Shown: positions 32,407 through 41,811, numbered from the stretch's first letter. The stretch is 64,000 bases of DNA from an uncultured Pseudodesulfovibrio sp. (GCF_963662885.1 NZ_OY760059.1:372001-436000); one strand, 5' to 3'. Program-made: numbers and translations. The notes: a model not told the origin generated them from the sequence alone.

Positions 32407-34332
32407 CTATGCTTCGTCTTCCCGGTTGCGAGCCCAACTGGCGCTCGCCCAGCAAAAATGCGTGCAGTAACAGGCGCTGGCCTCTATCCTTTCGCACGCG
32501 GCGCGCCACTCGGCAACTCCGGCCAGCGCTCCCATGTCCAGACCGATGTCCCGGACGTTGACCACGGGCGGGAGCAATTCGCAGGGGCGGAGATCGCCGT
32601 TCTGGTCGATGGCCACAAATCCCCGGCCGCCGATGCACGGCTCCGCCTGCCGTCCTGTTTCAAGGCTCTTCATGCCCAGCGTGTACAGCCGCTTGATGTC
32701 CTTTGTATTGGCCTTGGGTCTCATCGCATGAAACGCGTCCAGCTTGTCCTTGAGCCGCTGCCATTCGGCCATGGACAGGGGGCGGACTTCCGAGTCCTCG
32801 GAGCATCCCCTGACCGGTTCAAACACCCATCCCGCTTCGGGCATGGACTCGCACAAATAGGCGTGCAGCCCGTCCAGTTCGTCCAGGTTGCCCGCCGTGA
32901 CGCAGGTATTGATCTGAATGACCAGCCGCGGGCCGAAGACGCGCCGCACCGAGACCAACCGGTCATAGGTCTCCCGCACCTTGTTGAAGAGCCCTTTGAT
33001 GCCCCGATTGGCGTCGTGATACGCCTCCAGCCCGTCCAGGGAAAGGCTGACCACGAGCACCCTGGCGCCCAGGCTCAGGATTTTCTTGGCAACGCTGGCC
33101 GTTTCCTCAGGGAAACTGCCGTTGGTCGGTATGGTCAAAATGGGGTTCTGGCGACGGACGAACACCTCGCAGATCTCCACGAGGTCCTTTCGCAACAGGG
33201 GTTCGCCGCCGCTGATGACCAGATTTTTCAGCCTCGGCAGGCCCTCGGCCAAGCGGCGCACCTCGTCCACGGACAGTTCGCTCTTGCGGTCCGGGTCTCG
33301 CTCCCGAAAGCACATGGGGCATCTGGCGTTGCAGGCCGAGGTGACCGACAGAATCAGGTCCGTGATGCCGGACTTCAGAGCCGTATCCTTTTTCAACTTT
33401 CCCCCCAATTCCAAGAGCTTGTTTCGGGATTTTTTCAGCCAGTGGCGCTGGGCCCGCCGTTCCCGGACGGTTTTCGGCAGCCTGCGCAAAAGGAAACCGG
33501 CGATCGCGACACAGTCCTTCCACGACCGGGCCGCCTGCCCCCGCATGGTCAGCCGAACGAACAGGTCGAACATCTTCAGGAAATGACCGGCGGGATAGTT
33601 GCGCATGAGGGTGTACAGGCTGTTTCGATGCCAAAGGTACATCTTGCGCTCCAACCGCCTTCCCATGGCCTGGCTTTCATAATGCCGGACCACGATCCCC
33701 GGCTCGTAACGCACGGCATGGCCAGCCAGGTTCACGCGCAAACTGACGTCGAGGTCTTCGCACATGTAATAAAAATCCGGTTCGAACCCGCCCACCAGTT
33801 CAAAAACATCCCGCCGGACAACGGTGCAGGCCGAACACGCGCCGAGCACGTCCCTGGACTCGAGATGCAGGCCGTAGGCCATGTCTTCATGCAGCCGGTG
33901 GAACAGTCCGCCGAAGTGATACCGGTGGCTGACGATGCCGCAGTCCAGCAGAATGTCCGGCTCGAACCCGCTGACGATGCGCACGGCCAATTGCCCGATT
34001 TCCCGATCCTGCTCCAAAATGTCGAAAGCCCTCTTGAACGCGGTGGGGTCCTCGATGGTTATGTCGTCATCCAGGAAGGCGATGTACCGGGCTTGACCCT
34101 GGGCCGCCCCGGTATTCCGGTTCCGGCTCGGTCCCTGGTTCCTTTCCAGGGAAATCACGGTGACCTCGGGGTGGACGTCCGCAACCCTCTGCGCCGTGCC
34201 GTCCGACGAGGCGTCGTCCATGACCACGGTTTTGAGCAGGATGTCCTCCTGCCGTTGCAGGTCGTCCAGCAAGGCGACAATGAGATCCGCATTGTTGTGC
34301 GTCGTGATGACGACATCCATTTCAGCGTGCAT
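32407..34332 (-). CDS. Glycosyltransferase family 2 - radical SAM/SPASM fusion protein
   Basis: A 641-residue two-domain protein. Residues 1-~230 form a GT2 transferase (MDVVITTHNNADLIVALLDD, VVMDDASSDGTAQRV, RYIAFLDDDITIEDP, CEDLDVSLRV). After a helical linker (about 230-320) comes a radical SAM domain with CNARCPMC (Cys334, 338, 341), VISGGEPLLRKDL, and a C-terminal SPASM-like cysteine cluster (EPCIGGRGF, LRPCELLPP, ACYCTHFC). The frame is continuous with no break. The ATG at 34332 has AGGAG upstream. Such a fusion suggests that one polypeptide transfers and chemically modifies a sugar or its acceptor. Confidence 0.85.
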   Translation of the reverse strand: MHAEMDVVITTHNNADLIVALLDDLQRQEDILLKTVVMDDASSDGTAQRVADVHPEVTVISLERNQGPSRNRNTGAAQGQARYIAFLDDDITIEDPTAFKRAFDILEQDREIGQLAVRIVSGFEPDILLDCGIVSHRYHFGGLFHRLHEDMAYGLHLESRDVLGACSACTVVRRDVFELVGGFEPDFYYMCEDLDVSLRVNLAGHAVRYEPGIVVRHYESQAMGRRLERKMYLWHRNSLYTLMRNYPAGHFLKMFDLFVRLTMRGQAARSWKDCVAIAGFLLRRLPKTVRERRAQRHWLKKSRNKLLELGGKLKKDTALKSGITDLILSVTSACNARCPMCFRERDPDRKSELSVDEVRRLAEGLPRLKNLVISGGEPLLRKDLVEICEVFVRRQNPILTIPTNGSFPEETASVAKKILSLGARVLVVSLSLDGLEAYHDANRGIKGLFNKVRETYDRLVSVRRVFGPRLVIQINTCVTAGNLDELDGLHAYLCESMPEAGWVFEPVRGCSEDSEVRPLSMAEWQRLKDKLDAFHAMRPKANTKDIKRLYTLGMKSLETGRQAEPCIGGRGFVAIDQNGDLRPCELLPPVVNVRDIGLDMGALAGVAEWRAACERIEASACYCTHFCWASASWARNREDEA

Positions 34333-34347
34333 CAAAACTCCTGTGGA

Positions 34348-35451
34348 TCACACCAGTGATTCATACACGGCGAGCAGTTTTTCGGCATTGCGCTCCCAGG
34401 TGAACGCCCTGGCCCGTTCACGGCCCCGAGACACAAGCCGGGACCGCAGGGACTCGGAATACAGGACCGTATCCAGTTGTTCGGCCAAAGCCCCGACATT
34501 GCACGAGGGAAACATGGCCGCGGCATCGCCCGCCACCTCGGGCAGCGACGCCGCATCGGAACAGATCACCGGGCAACCGCTCGCCATCGCTTCCAATACG
34601 GGCAACCCGAACCCCTCGTATTCGCTGGGATAGACCAACGCAGCCGCCGCCCCGTACAAAGAATGCAACAGGTCGTCGCCGCCGGAGGTCACCCGAATCA
34701 TTTCCAACAGCCCCAGCTCGGCCGCAAGCTTCGACTCCGCCGGATCAAGCGGCCCGCCGCCAAAGCAGACCACGGCATGGTCCTTCCGGGTGCGGCCGGT
34801 CATGGCCAGGGCCGTGAGCAGACCGGTGAAAAACTTGTACCCGCCGCGATTGCCCACCACGAGGATGAACGGCCTGTCCTCCCCGGCCTCCAGCGGGGCC
34901 GGCTCCCCGAACCACTTCCCGTGCACGCCGTGATGGATCACGGTGGCCTTTTCCGGAGCCAGGCCGAACACCTTCACCGCGTCGACAAGGGTGTTTTGCG
35001 AAACGCAGACCACATGGTCGGCCCGGTCCACAGCCAGCTTCTTGTGCTCCGCGGTCCGGTCCGAAGGGTGCCCTTTTTCCGGCATCAGCTCATGGACGAG
35101 ATCGTGGAGTGTCACGACCCGCCTTCCCGTCATGGAACGGGGGTGATACCCGGTGTAATAGGTTTCGTGCAGGATGTGCACGCCCTCGGGAAGCGCTGCG
35201 TCGCTGATGCGCCGGTTGCTGTCGAGCACCCCGGAAAGCTCGCCGTTCTCGAACATCGAATAGTCGCCGGACACGAGGCGCGGGTCCAGGTCGGCGAGAT
35301 GCCCGTTCCGGTGCCTGGGTGCCAGCACGCGGACGCGCCCGCCCAGCGCAGCCAGGGCCTCGGCCTGTTCGCAAAAGGTCCGGGAGATCCCTCCGAACCG
35401 TTGGCAGGCGAATATCTGATGATCAAAATAACTATCCAATGCCCGCCTCAC
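34348..35451 (-). CDS. Glycosyltransferase family 4-like (GT-B)
   Basis: A 367-residue protein. Acceptor half: FGGISRTFCEQAEALAALGG, HILHETYYTGYHP, LHDLVHELMPEKG. Donor half: VIHHGVHGKW, PFILVVGNRGGYKFFTGL, LVYPSEYEGFGLPVLEAMASGCPVICSD (E-x7-E motif). Start GTG at 35451 overlaps the upstream gene's stop by 4 nt (GTGA). GT4 enzymes of this type often use GDP-mannose or related sugars, which would fit the GDP-sugar genes in the locus. Acceptor unknown. Confidence 0.85.
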   Translation of the reverse strand: MRRALDSYFDHQIFACQRFGGISRTFCEQAEALAALGGRVRVLAPRHRNGHLADLDPRLVSGDYSMFENGELSGVLDSNRRISDAALPEGVHILHETYYTGYHPRSMTGRRVVTLHDLVHELMPEKGHPSDRTAEHKKLAVDRADHVVCVSQNTLVDAVKVFGLAPEKATVIHHGVHGKWFGEPAPLEAGEDRPFILVVGNRGGYKFFTGLLTALAMTGRTRKDHAVVCFGGGPLDPAESKLAAELGLLEMIRVTSGGDDLLHSLYGAAAALVYPSEYEGFGLPVLEAMASGCPVICSDAASLPEVAGDAAAMFPSCNVGALAEQLDTVLYSESLRSRLVSRGRERARAFTWERNAEKLLAVYESLV

Positions 35452-36497
35452 CCGTGGTTTTCGGCGAGGCTTCCACCCGACGCAACCGCCGGAGGAATGA
35501 ACTCCACCTTGTCCCCGTTGTCGCCCAGGCCGGTCCTGAGTATCTCGTACGCCTCCCGGCGTCCCCGGTCGGAATTGAATTCAACCAGATCCATGAGGCA
35601 GAACAGCCGACCGTCCGTCTCCGCCGCGATGGTCGACGAACTGAAGAAATATACGGCCGGGACCCTGTGCATGACCAGTTCCACGGGAAAGGCCTTGTCG
35701 AGCAGGCGAACCCTGTCCTCAAGGATGGTCCCTGTGAAGGTCGTTTTGGTGGACGCGGGATGCGGCTTGACCAGCAGGGAAAGGCCCTCTGCGAACCGTT
35801 TGGAGAAAAACTCGACGATGTTGGCCCTGCTCGCCTCCAGATCGATATCGTGGACAACGAACTTGTCCACCGGGGAATCGATGAGCAGCGCGCACTCGCC
35901 GTCGCCCAGATCCACGTGGTAGGGCACCTTCCGCGCGATGTCCCGCCATGGCAGGATGTGCAGCGGAATCTCGGGATAGGCCGCCCTGTCCAGGCCGAAC
36001 ATGTCCCAGGTGTTGTTCACGCGGTACTGATACAGGGCCAGCCCTGAAAGCCGGCGGATTTCATTGAGGAAGGCGCCCTGCTCCGCAGTCAGGTCCTTGT
36101 CCGCCATCCGAACCATGTGACTGTCCACGGAGCGGTAGGCGTTCGCGAACACGACCGGTGCGCCCTTGGACGCGATATGGTCCAGAATGATGTGGAAATG
36201 GACCGACTCCACGGCATTGAAAAAGACACACCTGTCGCACTCCGCCAGGAAATCGAACCGGGAGCGCCCGGCCATGCCCTTTTCGAGCAGCTCGATATAC
36301 AGGCTGTTGTTCTGCCAGTAGGGGATGCGCTCCACAACATGCCGCTGCGCCTGGGGGAAGATGTTCCCGATGAATTCGATCAGGGAGGCGTTGTCCGCCA
36401 ACACGAACACGTTTTCGTCCTCGGGCGAGACCAGGGAGAGAAACCCCTTGATCTGACTGAGGTTCTCCAGAAAATACGCGACGCGTTCACCGACCAT
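35448..36497 (-). CDS. Glycosyltransferase-like protein, possible sialyltransferase-type GT-B
   Basis: A protein of about 349 residues with no firm family match. Features seen: LVKPHPAS and FSSSTIAAE in the C-terminal half, motifs reminiscent of the HP and SS/E motifs of bacterial polysialyltransferase-like GT-B enzymes, and a Rossmann-like N-terminal part (NVFVLADNASLIEFIGNIF). The ATG at 36497 is chosen because GGAGGT lies about 5 nt upstream. It overlaps the upstream gene by 11 nt. Given NeuB and two CMP-nonulosonate synthetases in the locus, a nonulosonate transferase role is a fair guess. Confidence 0.5.
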   Translation of the reverse strand: MVGERVAYFLENLSQIKGFLSLVSPEDENVFVLADNASLIEFIGNIFPQAQRHVVERIPYWQNNSLYIELLEKGMAGRSRFDFLAECDRCVFFNAVESVHFHIILDHIASKGAPVVFANAYRSVDSHMVRMADKDLTAEQGAFLNEIRRLSGLALYQYRVNNTWDMFGLDRAAYPEIPLHILPWRDIARKVPYHVDLGDGECALLIDSPVDKFVVHDIDLEASRANIVEFFSKRFAEGLSLLVKPHPASTKTTFTGTILEDRVRLLDKAFPVELVMHRVPAVYFFSSSTIAAETDGRLFCLMDLVEFNSDRGRREAYEILRTGLGDNGDKVEFIPPAVASGGSLAENHG

Positions 36498-37905
36498 CCG
36501 GCACCTCCGCCCCGCTCTTGCGGGCCACATGCACCCGGCCCAGCGGATCGAATTCGATGGCGCACTCATTCAGGATACCGCCTGCCTCGCCCACCGCGAT
36601 CAGCACCCCGCCGGGAGCCAGCGCGTCCAGGGCCGATTCGAGGACCGAAGTCGTGGCCTGTTCGCTCTCCAGATGCACGACCGCGACGTCGAAACCGGCC
36701 TCGTCTGACTTGTTATGCCACACGGAGAGACCGGGATGAAAATGGACTTCCCCCTTGTGTCCCGCCTCGTCGAGGAGGGTCGATGTCTCGATGCTGATCT
36801 TGGGTACGAACACCCCTTCCGCGGCCTCGGCCAGGACCTGATGGATGGCGCAGGCGTTATTATGCCGGGCGGCAGCCAGGGAGAACGTGGCGTCCGGGCC
36901 GAAGAACTCGACAACGGCGGCATAACGGGACGCGGTCAGCAGGGCGTCCAGCACCTCCTGCCCTTCCGCTTCCCGGTCACACGCGGGCAGAGAGATCTCC
37001 GGCAGAGGCCGTTTGTGGCAATCCCTGGAAAAGGAGGCGGGCACCGCCCTGGTTTCAGTGAGTTCGTATCGGCCAAGCCCCCAGTCCTCGTCGTTGGAGC
37101 ACTCGGTTATCCGCGGCATGTCGTTTATCCGGCCGGCCTTGGTCTGCTTGAACTGCTCGCTGGGTTCGAAGTCGTAGGTGACGATGCCATGGTGGGAGAG
37201 ATCCACGATACCGTGGCGCATGTTCACCCGAAGGCCCAATTCGATGTCCTGATAGCCCCAACCGCCCAGGCTTTCGGTGAATCCGCGCAGCTCTTCGTAT
37301 ATGGAGCGGGGCATGACGATGGCCCCCAGACCGCTGAAGAGCCCAGGAAGCATCCGCCCGGTTCTGAGCTTGTGGTCGTTCTCAAGAAGATAGCGGTCGA
37401 TGTCGTCGAAACGGTTGGGCTCCGGCGGAAGCATGACGGTATTGGGAATGAACTTCCGCATTATTCCCATGCCCACCTGGTCCGGTGAGAAGGAGGTCTG
37501 CACCGTCCCCTTGAGCAGACCGAGCAAATTCTCGAGCACCGGCACGGTGAACAGGATGTCGGCGGGGCAAAAAAGCAGATAACGGCCCACCGCCCGCCTG
37601 AGGCTGACGTTCTGGGCGATGCTGGTGTGGTAGTCGGTGTCCTTGTAGTTGTGTTGCCGGGCCGTCTCCGCATCGACCTCCACGAACCGCGTCATCGAGC
37701 AGGCCGCCTCGGTCAGCGTCAGCCCCGTGGCTAGCGGAGCCGGGCTGTTCCAGTCGGTGATCACGACCTCCACATCGTCCAGGCTGCCGCAAACCGCCAG
37801 ATTGGCGGCCAGATAGTTGAGCATCAACGACAGATGATACGCGAAGTTGCCGCCGTAGTTGTCGTTGCGGCCGTGCATGCAGATGGAGAGGACCTTGCTC
37901 ACCAT
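36487..37905 (-). CDS. Glycosyltransferase (GT2-like) with C-terminal Rossmann-like domain
   Basis: A 472-residue protein. N-terminal ~290 residues: GT-A type with LLFCPADILFTVPVLENLL and the chondroitin-synthase-like GGWGYQDIELGLRV. C-terminal ~170 residues: YAAVVEFFGPDATFSLAAA, AVVHLESEQ, ALDALAPGGVLIAVGE, which resembles a methyltransferase-like Rossmann fold without a clear SAM loop. It overlaps the SDR gene's stop by 7 nt upstream. The two-part architecture is continuous. Function of the second domain unknown. Confidence 0.7.
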   Translation of the reverse strand: MVSKVLSICMHGRNDNYGGNFAYHLSLMLNYLAANLAVCGSLDDVEVVITDWNSPAPLATGLTLTEAACSMTRFVEVDAETARQHNYKDTDYHTSIAQNVSLRRAVGRYLLFCPADILFTVPVLENLLGLLKGTVQTSFSPDQVGMGIMRKFIPNTVMLPPEPNRFDDIDRYLLENDHKLRTGRMLPGLFSGLGAIVMPRSIYEELRGFTESLGGWGYQDIELGLRVNMRHGIVDLSHHGIVTYDFEPSEQFKQTKAGRINDMPRITECSNDEDWGLGRYELTETRAVPASFSRDCHKRPLPEISLPACDREAEGQEVLDALLTASRYAAVVEFFGPDATFSLAAARHNNACAIHQVLAEAAEGVFVPKISIETSTLLDEAGHKGEVHFHPGLSVWHNKSDEAGFDVAVVHLESEQATTSVLESALDALAPGGVLIAVGEAGGILNECAIEFDPLGRVHVARKSGAEVPDGR

Positions 37906-38714
37906 GCGGTCCGCCCCCCGTCCACCGAGACCACGGCCCCGTTCATGTACCGGGCCTCGTCCGAGACCATGTACACTATGGTGCCGTCGTACTCGTCGGG
38001 CATGGCCATGCGGCCCAGGGGGATACGCGACTCGATGCGCCGCAGGAAGGACTCGGGCTGGGAGGTCTGCACGCCCCCCAGGCAGAGCGCGTTGCTCCTG
38101 ACGTTCTGTTCCGCCCAGTAGGTCGACAGATATCTCGTCAGCCCGATGATGCCGGATTTGACCACGCTGTAGGTCACGGGCTTCACTTCCTGCTCATCTC
38201 CGGGCAGGCCGTCCTGACGATACAGCCGTTGATCCGGCGCGATGACGCCCAGATCGGAGGCGATGTTGACGATGGTGCCGCCATTGCCGCCCCGGGCGAT
38301 GCGCGCGCCGAAGTGCTTGGCGCACAGGAATGCGCCGGTCAGCCCCACGGCCACGTCCGCGTTCCACCGGGCCAAAGAAAAATTCTCCAGCCGCGTGGCC
38401 GCTCCGCCGAGGCCGTCCTCGACCTTGGGGTTGTTGGCCGCGTTGTTCACCAGGGAGTCCACCCTGCCGAAGGCCTCGGCCACGGCGTCGGCGCACCCCG
38501 CCACGGCGTCCTCGTCGGTAATGTCCACCACAAAGCCCCGGCAGGCTCCGGTCGCATGTTCATTTACTGCATTAACGATTTTCTCGACGCGGCTCCCGAC
38601 CAGATCAAGAATAGCCACGCAAGCCCCGCAACGGGCCAGCGCATGCGCATAACGCGAGCCGAGCAGTCCCGCCCCGCCGGTGATGGCCACCACCCTGTTT
38701 GTCAGATCGAACAT
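37899..38714 (-). CDS. SDR-family oxidoreductase
   Basis: A 271-residue classical short-chain dehydrogenase: NAD(P) loop AITGGAGLLGSRYAHAL, NNAANNPK, IVNIASDLG (Ser), catalytic YSVVK (in PVTYSVVKSG), and the C-terminal MNGAVVSVDGGRTAW typical of the family. It lies in the minus-strand arm between the two-domain glycosyltransferase and the Gfo/Idh gene. SDR plus Gfo/Idh plus sugar isomerase plus NeuB/NeuA sets occur in nonulosonate or legionaminate-type loci, so a sugar-oxidising step is likely. Confidence 0.85.
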   Translation of the reverse strand: MFDLTNRVVAITGGAGLLGSRYAHALARCGACVAILDLVGSRVEKIVNAVNEHATGACRGFVVDITDEDAVAGCADAVAEAFGRVDSLVNNAANNPKVEDGLGGAATRLENFSLARWNADVAVGLTGAFLCAKHFGARIARGGNGGTIVNIASDLGVIAPDQRLYRQDGLPGDEQEVKPVTYSVVKSGIIGLTRYLSTYWAEQNVRSNALCLGGVQTSQPESFLRRIESRIPLGRMAMPDEYDGTIVYMVSDEARYMNGAVVSVDGGRTAW

Positions 38715-38728
38715 ACTTCTTCGAATTC

Positions 38729-39769
38729 CTATTCGTTGAAAGGCAAAATTTTCTCGACCTCTCCGGTCCTCAGGGACTTATGCATGGACAGTGCCATGGA
38801 CAGGCTCTCACCGGCCTCGGCAAGCCCCACACGAGGCGTCCCGCCGGTCAGAACGTCCCGGCACACGTGTTCGCACTGCGCCCGAAAAAGGTCGTCCCGG
38901 ATCACGTTGGAAAAGTCCCACTCTCGCCTGCCGCCGGAATGCGCCACGCACTCCAGCCGCCGCTTCACAAGATCGCACCGGATGACCGAGGAGGCGGTTT
39001 CCACGGAAAAGCCCCGTTCCTCGTCACCCTGGGCAAAGCTCAACTGCAGGTGAAGGGGGAACGAGCCGGACGGGGCGGCGCAGGAGAACAGGGCCGAGAC
39101 CGACGTGTCCACGGGCATGTCCAGGCTGTGCGCTTCCCCCTGCAAGGCGTACACGCTTTGAGGAAGCCCGAAAAAGCGGGAGATCAGGTCCAGCTCATGG
39201 CTGAGGCAAAAAATGACGCCACCGCCCAGGTCCTCGCGGGCGGCGTAGCCCAGCCGATAGTCCTCGTAGGGATGGTGGGCGGGAAGGTAGGTCATCCAGC
39301 GCATGCGGCAGGAAACCACCTCGTTGCCCGGCTCCGACAGCAGGGCCGCGACCTTTTCGACCATGGGGTCGAATCGGGTCTGGTAGCCGACACACACGGC
39401 CACGCCGTTCTCCTCGGCCGTGCGGCGCAACAGGCGAAACTCCTCGGCCGAGCACCCCACGGGCTTCTCGATGAACAGATGCGCGCCGCTCTGCGCGCAC
39501 CGTATGGCGGTTTGCAGATGCAGGGACGTCGGGTTGCACACGAACACGGCCGTGGGCCGCTGCGCCAGGGCCGCGTCCAGGTCCGGGAACTCGCGCATGC
39601 CGTAATGGCGCGCCACGCTGTCGCACTCCACCGCCTCCGGGGGGTTGATCAGCAGCTCCGGGCCCCTTTTCCTGAGGCACCACAACTCCGCGCCCTCCCC
39701 CATGACCGAACGGATCAGGCGGGCGTGGCGTTGGCCTATGGAACCCATGCCTACAATAAGTATCTTCAT
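38729..39769 (-). CDS. Gfo/Idh/MocA-family oxidoreductase
   Basis: A 346-residue NAD(P)-dependent sugar dehydrogenase-like protein. Rossmann start MKILIVGMGSIGQRHARLI, FVCNPTSLHLQTAIRCAQSG, and the catalytic-lysine motif HLFIEKPVG (EKP) are present. The C-terminal alpha/beta domain contains GGGVIFCLSHELDLISRFFG, with the expected His. Its ATG overlaps the sugar isomerase gene's end by 4 nt (ATGA). It likely oxidises or reduces a nucleotide- or free sugar in the locus pathway. Substrate unknown. Confidence 0.88.
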   Translation of the reverse strand: MKILIVGMGSIGQRHARLIRSVMGEGAELWCLRKRGPELLINPPEAVECDSVARHYGMREFPDLDAALAQRPTAVFVCNPTSLHLQTAIRCAQSGAHLFIEKPVGCSAEEFRLLRRTAEENGVAVCVGYQTRFDPMVEKVAALLSEPGNEVVSCRMRWMTYLPAHHPYEDYRLGYAAREDLGGGVIFCLSHELDLISRFFGLPQSVYALQGEAHSLDMPVDTSVSALFSCAAPSGSFPLHLQLSFAQGDEERGFSVETASSVIRCDLVKRRLECVAHSGGRREWDFSNVIRDDLFRAQCEHVCRDVLTGGTPRVGLAEAGESLSMALSMHKSLRTGEVEKILPFNE

Positions 39770-40593
39770 TTTTTCAACCAGTTATTGACCATACCCAGAT
39801 GTCTCTTCGCCGTCTCCAGCGGGTCCTCGCCCATGGCCGTCTCAAGGGACAGCAACCCGGTGTAGCCGATCCGCTCCAGGGCGCGGAAACAGGCCGGGAA
39901 GTCCACGTCGCCTTCGCCCAACAGACGGTTGCCCGGCGTGTTGAACCGACAATCCTTGATGTGGACATGACCTATGCGTTTCCCGGCGGCAGCGATCTCG
40001 TCCACGGGATCAAACCCCCGGGACATGGCGTTGCCCAGATCAAGACACAGGGCGAATGGGCCGTCGTTGTCCCCGTTGAGCCGGTCCAGCGCGTCGCAGG
40101 TATCCCCGGCACAAAGCGTGCACTCGACCAGTAACCGTATCGAATGATCCGCCGCGAACTTTAGGCCTTCGCCCAAGCCCCGCAGGACTTCCTCCAGTTC
40201 CACCGGGGACGAGACCTCCCCCTTGGCGAAGAACGGCAGGACGATGCCGCCCACGCCCAGAGAATCCATTTTCCCGAGTATCTCGAGCAAGATGGCGCGG
40301 GATGCGGCGGCGGTCTCTCCGGTGAAGGGGAATTCCGTGAAATAATCGGCGCATAACATGGGCGCGGGCAGACGCAATTCCCGGCTCAGCCGACCGAACC
40401 CGGACCAGCCTTCGTCACTGTACAGCGGGTTGAAATCCGAAAGCGCCTTGTCGGCGAGGATTTCCATAAAATCGAAGCCAACTGCCTTGAAAAGTTGCAT
40501 TTCATCCTGCCATTTGCTAGGGAAAAACTGCAACAGGTGGATATCGTCCGGCAGGATTCTTCCCTGCATGAGCCCTATCTTCCAGACCGACAT
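39766..40593 (-). CDS. Sugar phosphate isomerase/epimerase (TIM barrel)
   Basis: A protein of about 275 residues of the xylose-isomerase-like / AP endonuclease 2 superfamily: FMEILADKAL, LLVECTLCAGDTCDALDRLN, CLDLGNAMSRGFDP, IGHVHIKDCR, GDVDFPACFRALERIGYTGLLSLE. The metal-binding Glu, Asp and His positions are visible. The ATG at 40593 is used because the domain begins directly after (SVWKIGLMQGRI). An upstream in-frame ATG at 40674 adds a low-complexity polar stretch and has no better ribosome site. It is the first gene of the left minus-strand arm and divergent from the plus operon. Confidence 0.75.
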   Translation of the reverse strand: MSVWKIGLMQGRILPDDIHLLQFFPSKWQDEMQLFKAVGFDFMEILADKALSDFNPLYSDEGWSGFGRLSRELRLPAPMLCADYFTEFPFTGETAAASRAILLEILGKMDSLGVGGIVLPFFAKGEVSSPVELEEVLRGLGEGLKFAADHSIRLLVECTLCAGDTCDALDRLNGDNDGPFALCLDLGNAMSRGFDPVDEIAAAGKRIGHVHIKDCRFNTPGNRLLGEGDVDFPACFRALERIGYTGLLSLETAMGEDPLETAKRHLGMVNNWLKK

Positions 40594-40709
40594 TGATGTA
40601 TCCCGTGAGTTAGACGTGTTCTCATTTTTATGGTTTGCATCATCCTGAATGATATCTTTTGTTCCTGCAAACATTCAACTAATTAATGAACGAAAAGGCG
40701 AAGGACTTT
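40594..40709. promoter_or_regulatory. Divergent promoter region between the two glycan operons
   Basis: An AT-rich stretch of about 115 bases separates the minus-strand sugar isomerase gene from the plus-strand GDP-sugar dehydratase gene. It should carry promoters for both operons. No single -35/-10 pair is clear enough to name. Confidence 0.55.
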
Positions 40710-41723
40710 ATGGCGAAGCGGGTCTTGATTACCGGCGTCACCGGCATGGTCGGCTCCCATATGACCGACTACGTTCTCGAACACACCGACTGGGACGTCT
40801 ACGGCATGTGCCGCTGGCGCAGTCCGCTGACCAACGTGGAGCACCTGCTGCAGCGGGCCAACGACGGCGACCGCGTTCATTTTCTTGACGGTGATCTGAC
40901 AGACTCCTTCTCCCTGTCCGCGGCCATAGAAAAGGCCCGGCCCGACTATGTGTTTCATCTGGCCGCGCAAAGCTATCCGGCCACCAGCTTCACCTCGCCC
41001 ATCGCCACCCTGGACACGAACATCCTCGGCACCTGCCGCCTGCTGGAAGTCTTCCGCCAGTTCAAGGATCTGGACCCGATCATCCACGTGTGCTCCTCCT
41101 CCGAGGTCTACGGCCGGGTCCCGGCCGACAAGCTGCCCATCAACGAGAGCTGCCACTTCCACCCCGCCTCTCCCTACGCCATCTCCAAGATCGGCACCGA
41201 CCTCGTGGGACGTTACCACGCGGAGGCATACGGGCAGAAGGTCCTCGTCACGAGGATGTTCACCCACACCGGCCCGCGGCGAGGGGACGTCTTTGCGGAA
41301 TCGACCTTTGCCAAGCAGATAGCCATGATCGAGGCGGGACTGATCCCCCCGGTCATCAAGACGGGCAACCTCAACTCCCTGCGGACATGGTCCGACGTGC
41401 GCGACGCGGTCCACGCCTATTTCCTGCTGGTAACCAAAGACCCGCAGCCCGGAGCCGTCTACAACATCGGCGGCAACTTCAGTTGCAGCGTCGGCGACAT
41501 GCTCGACACCCTGATCTCCCTGTCCACGCACGACGGCATTCGGCACGAGGTGGAGGGCAGCCGGTTGCGCCCCCTGGATGCGGACCTCCAGGTGCCGGAC
41601 ACCACGGCCTTCCGGGCTCACACCGGCTGGGAACCGGCCATCCCCTTCGAGCAGACCATGCGGGACCTGCTCGACTACTGGCGCGACCGGGTGGCGCGGG
41701 GCGAGAATTTCCTGTCACGATGA
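40710..41723 (+). CDS. GDP-sugar 4,6-dehydratase/reductase-like SDR enzyme
   Basis: A 337-residue extended SDR. NAD loop LITGVTGMVGSHMTDYVL, VFHLAAQSYPATSF, active-site SSSEVYG (Ser, Glu) and YAISK (Tyr, Lys) in SPYAISKIGTD. The GMD-like RWRSPLTNVEHL segment and TGPRRGDVFAEST are consistent with a GDP-mannose or GDP-heptose dehydratase (GMD/DmhA type) or a reductase of the Rmd type. The ATG at 40710 with an AAGGA site is preferred over 40686. It is the first gene of the plus-strand operon. Confidence 0.8.
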   Translation: MAKRVLITGVTGMVGSHMTDYVLEHTDWDVYGMCRWRSPLTNVEHLLQRANDGDRVHFLDGDLTDSFSLSAAIEKARPDYVFHLAAQSYPATSFTSPIATLDTNILGTCRLLEVFRQFKDLDPIIHVCSSSEVYGRVPADKLPINESCHFHPASPYAISKIGTDLVGRYHAEAYGQKVLVTRMFTHTGPRRGDVFAESTFAKQIAMIEAGLIPPVIKTGNLNSLRTWSDVRDAVHAYFLLVTKDPQPGAVYNIGGNFSCSVGDMLDTLISLSTHDGIRHEVEGSRLRPLDADLQVPDTTAFRAHTGWEPAIPFEQTMRDLLDYWRDRVARGENFLSR

Positions 41724-41811
41724 ACGGCCTCCGAGCGAATCGTTAAATCACCTAATGTTTTTCCACGACCTCTCCGATATGAACGACATCATTCACAGGA
41801 GACACTGAAAC

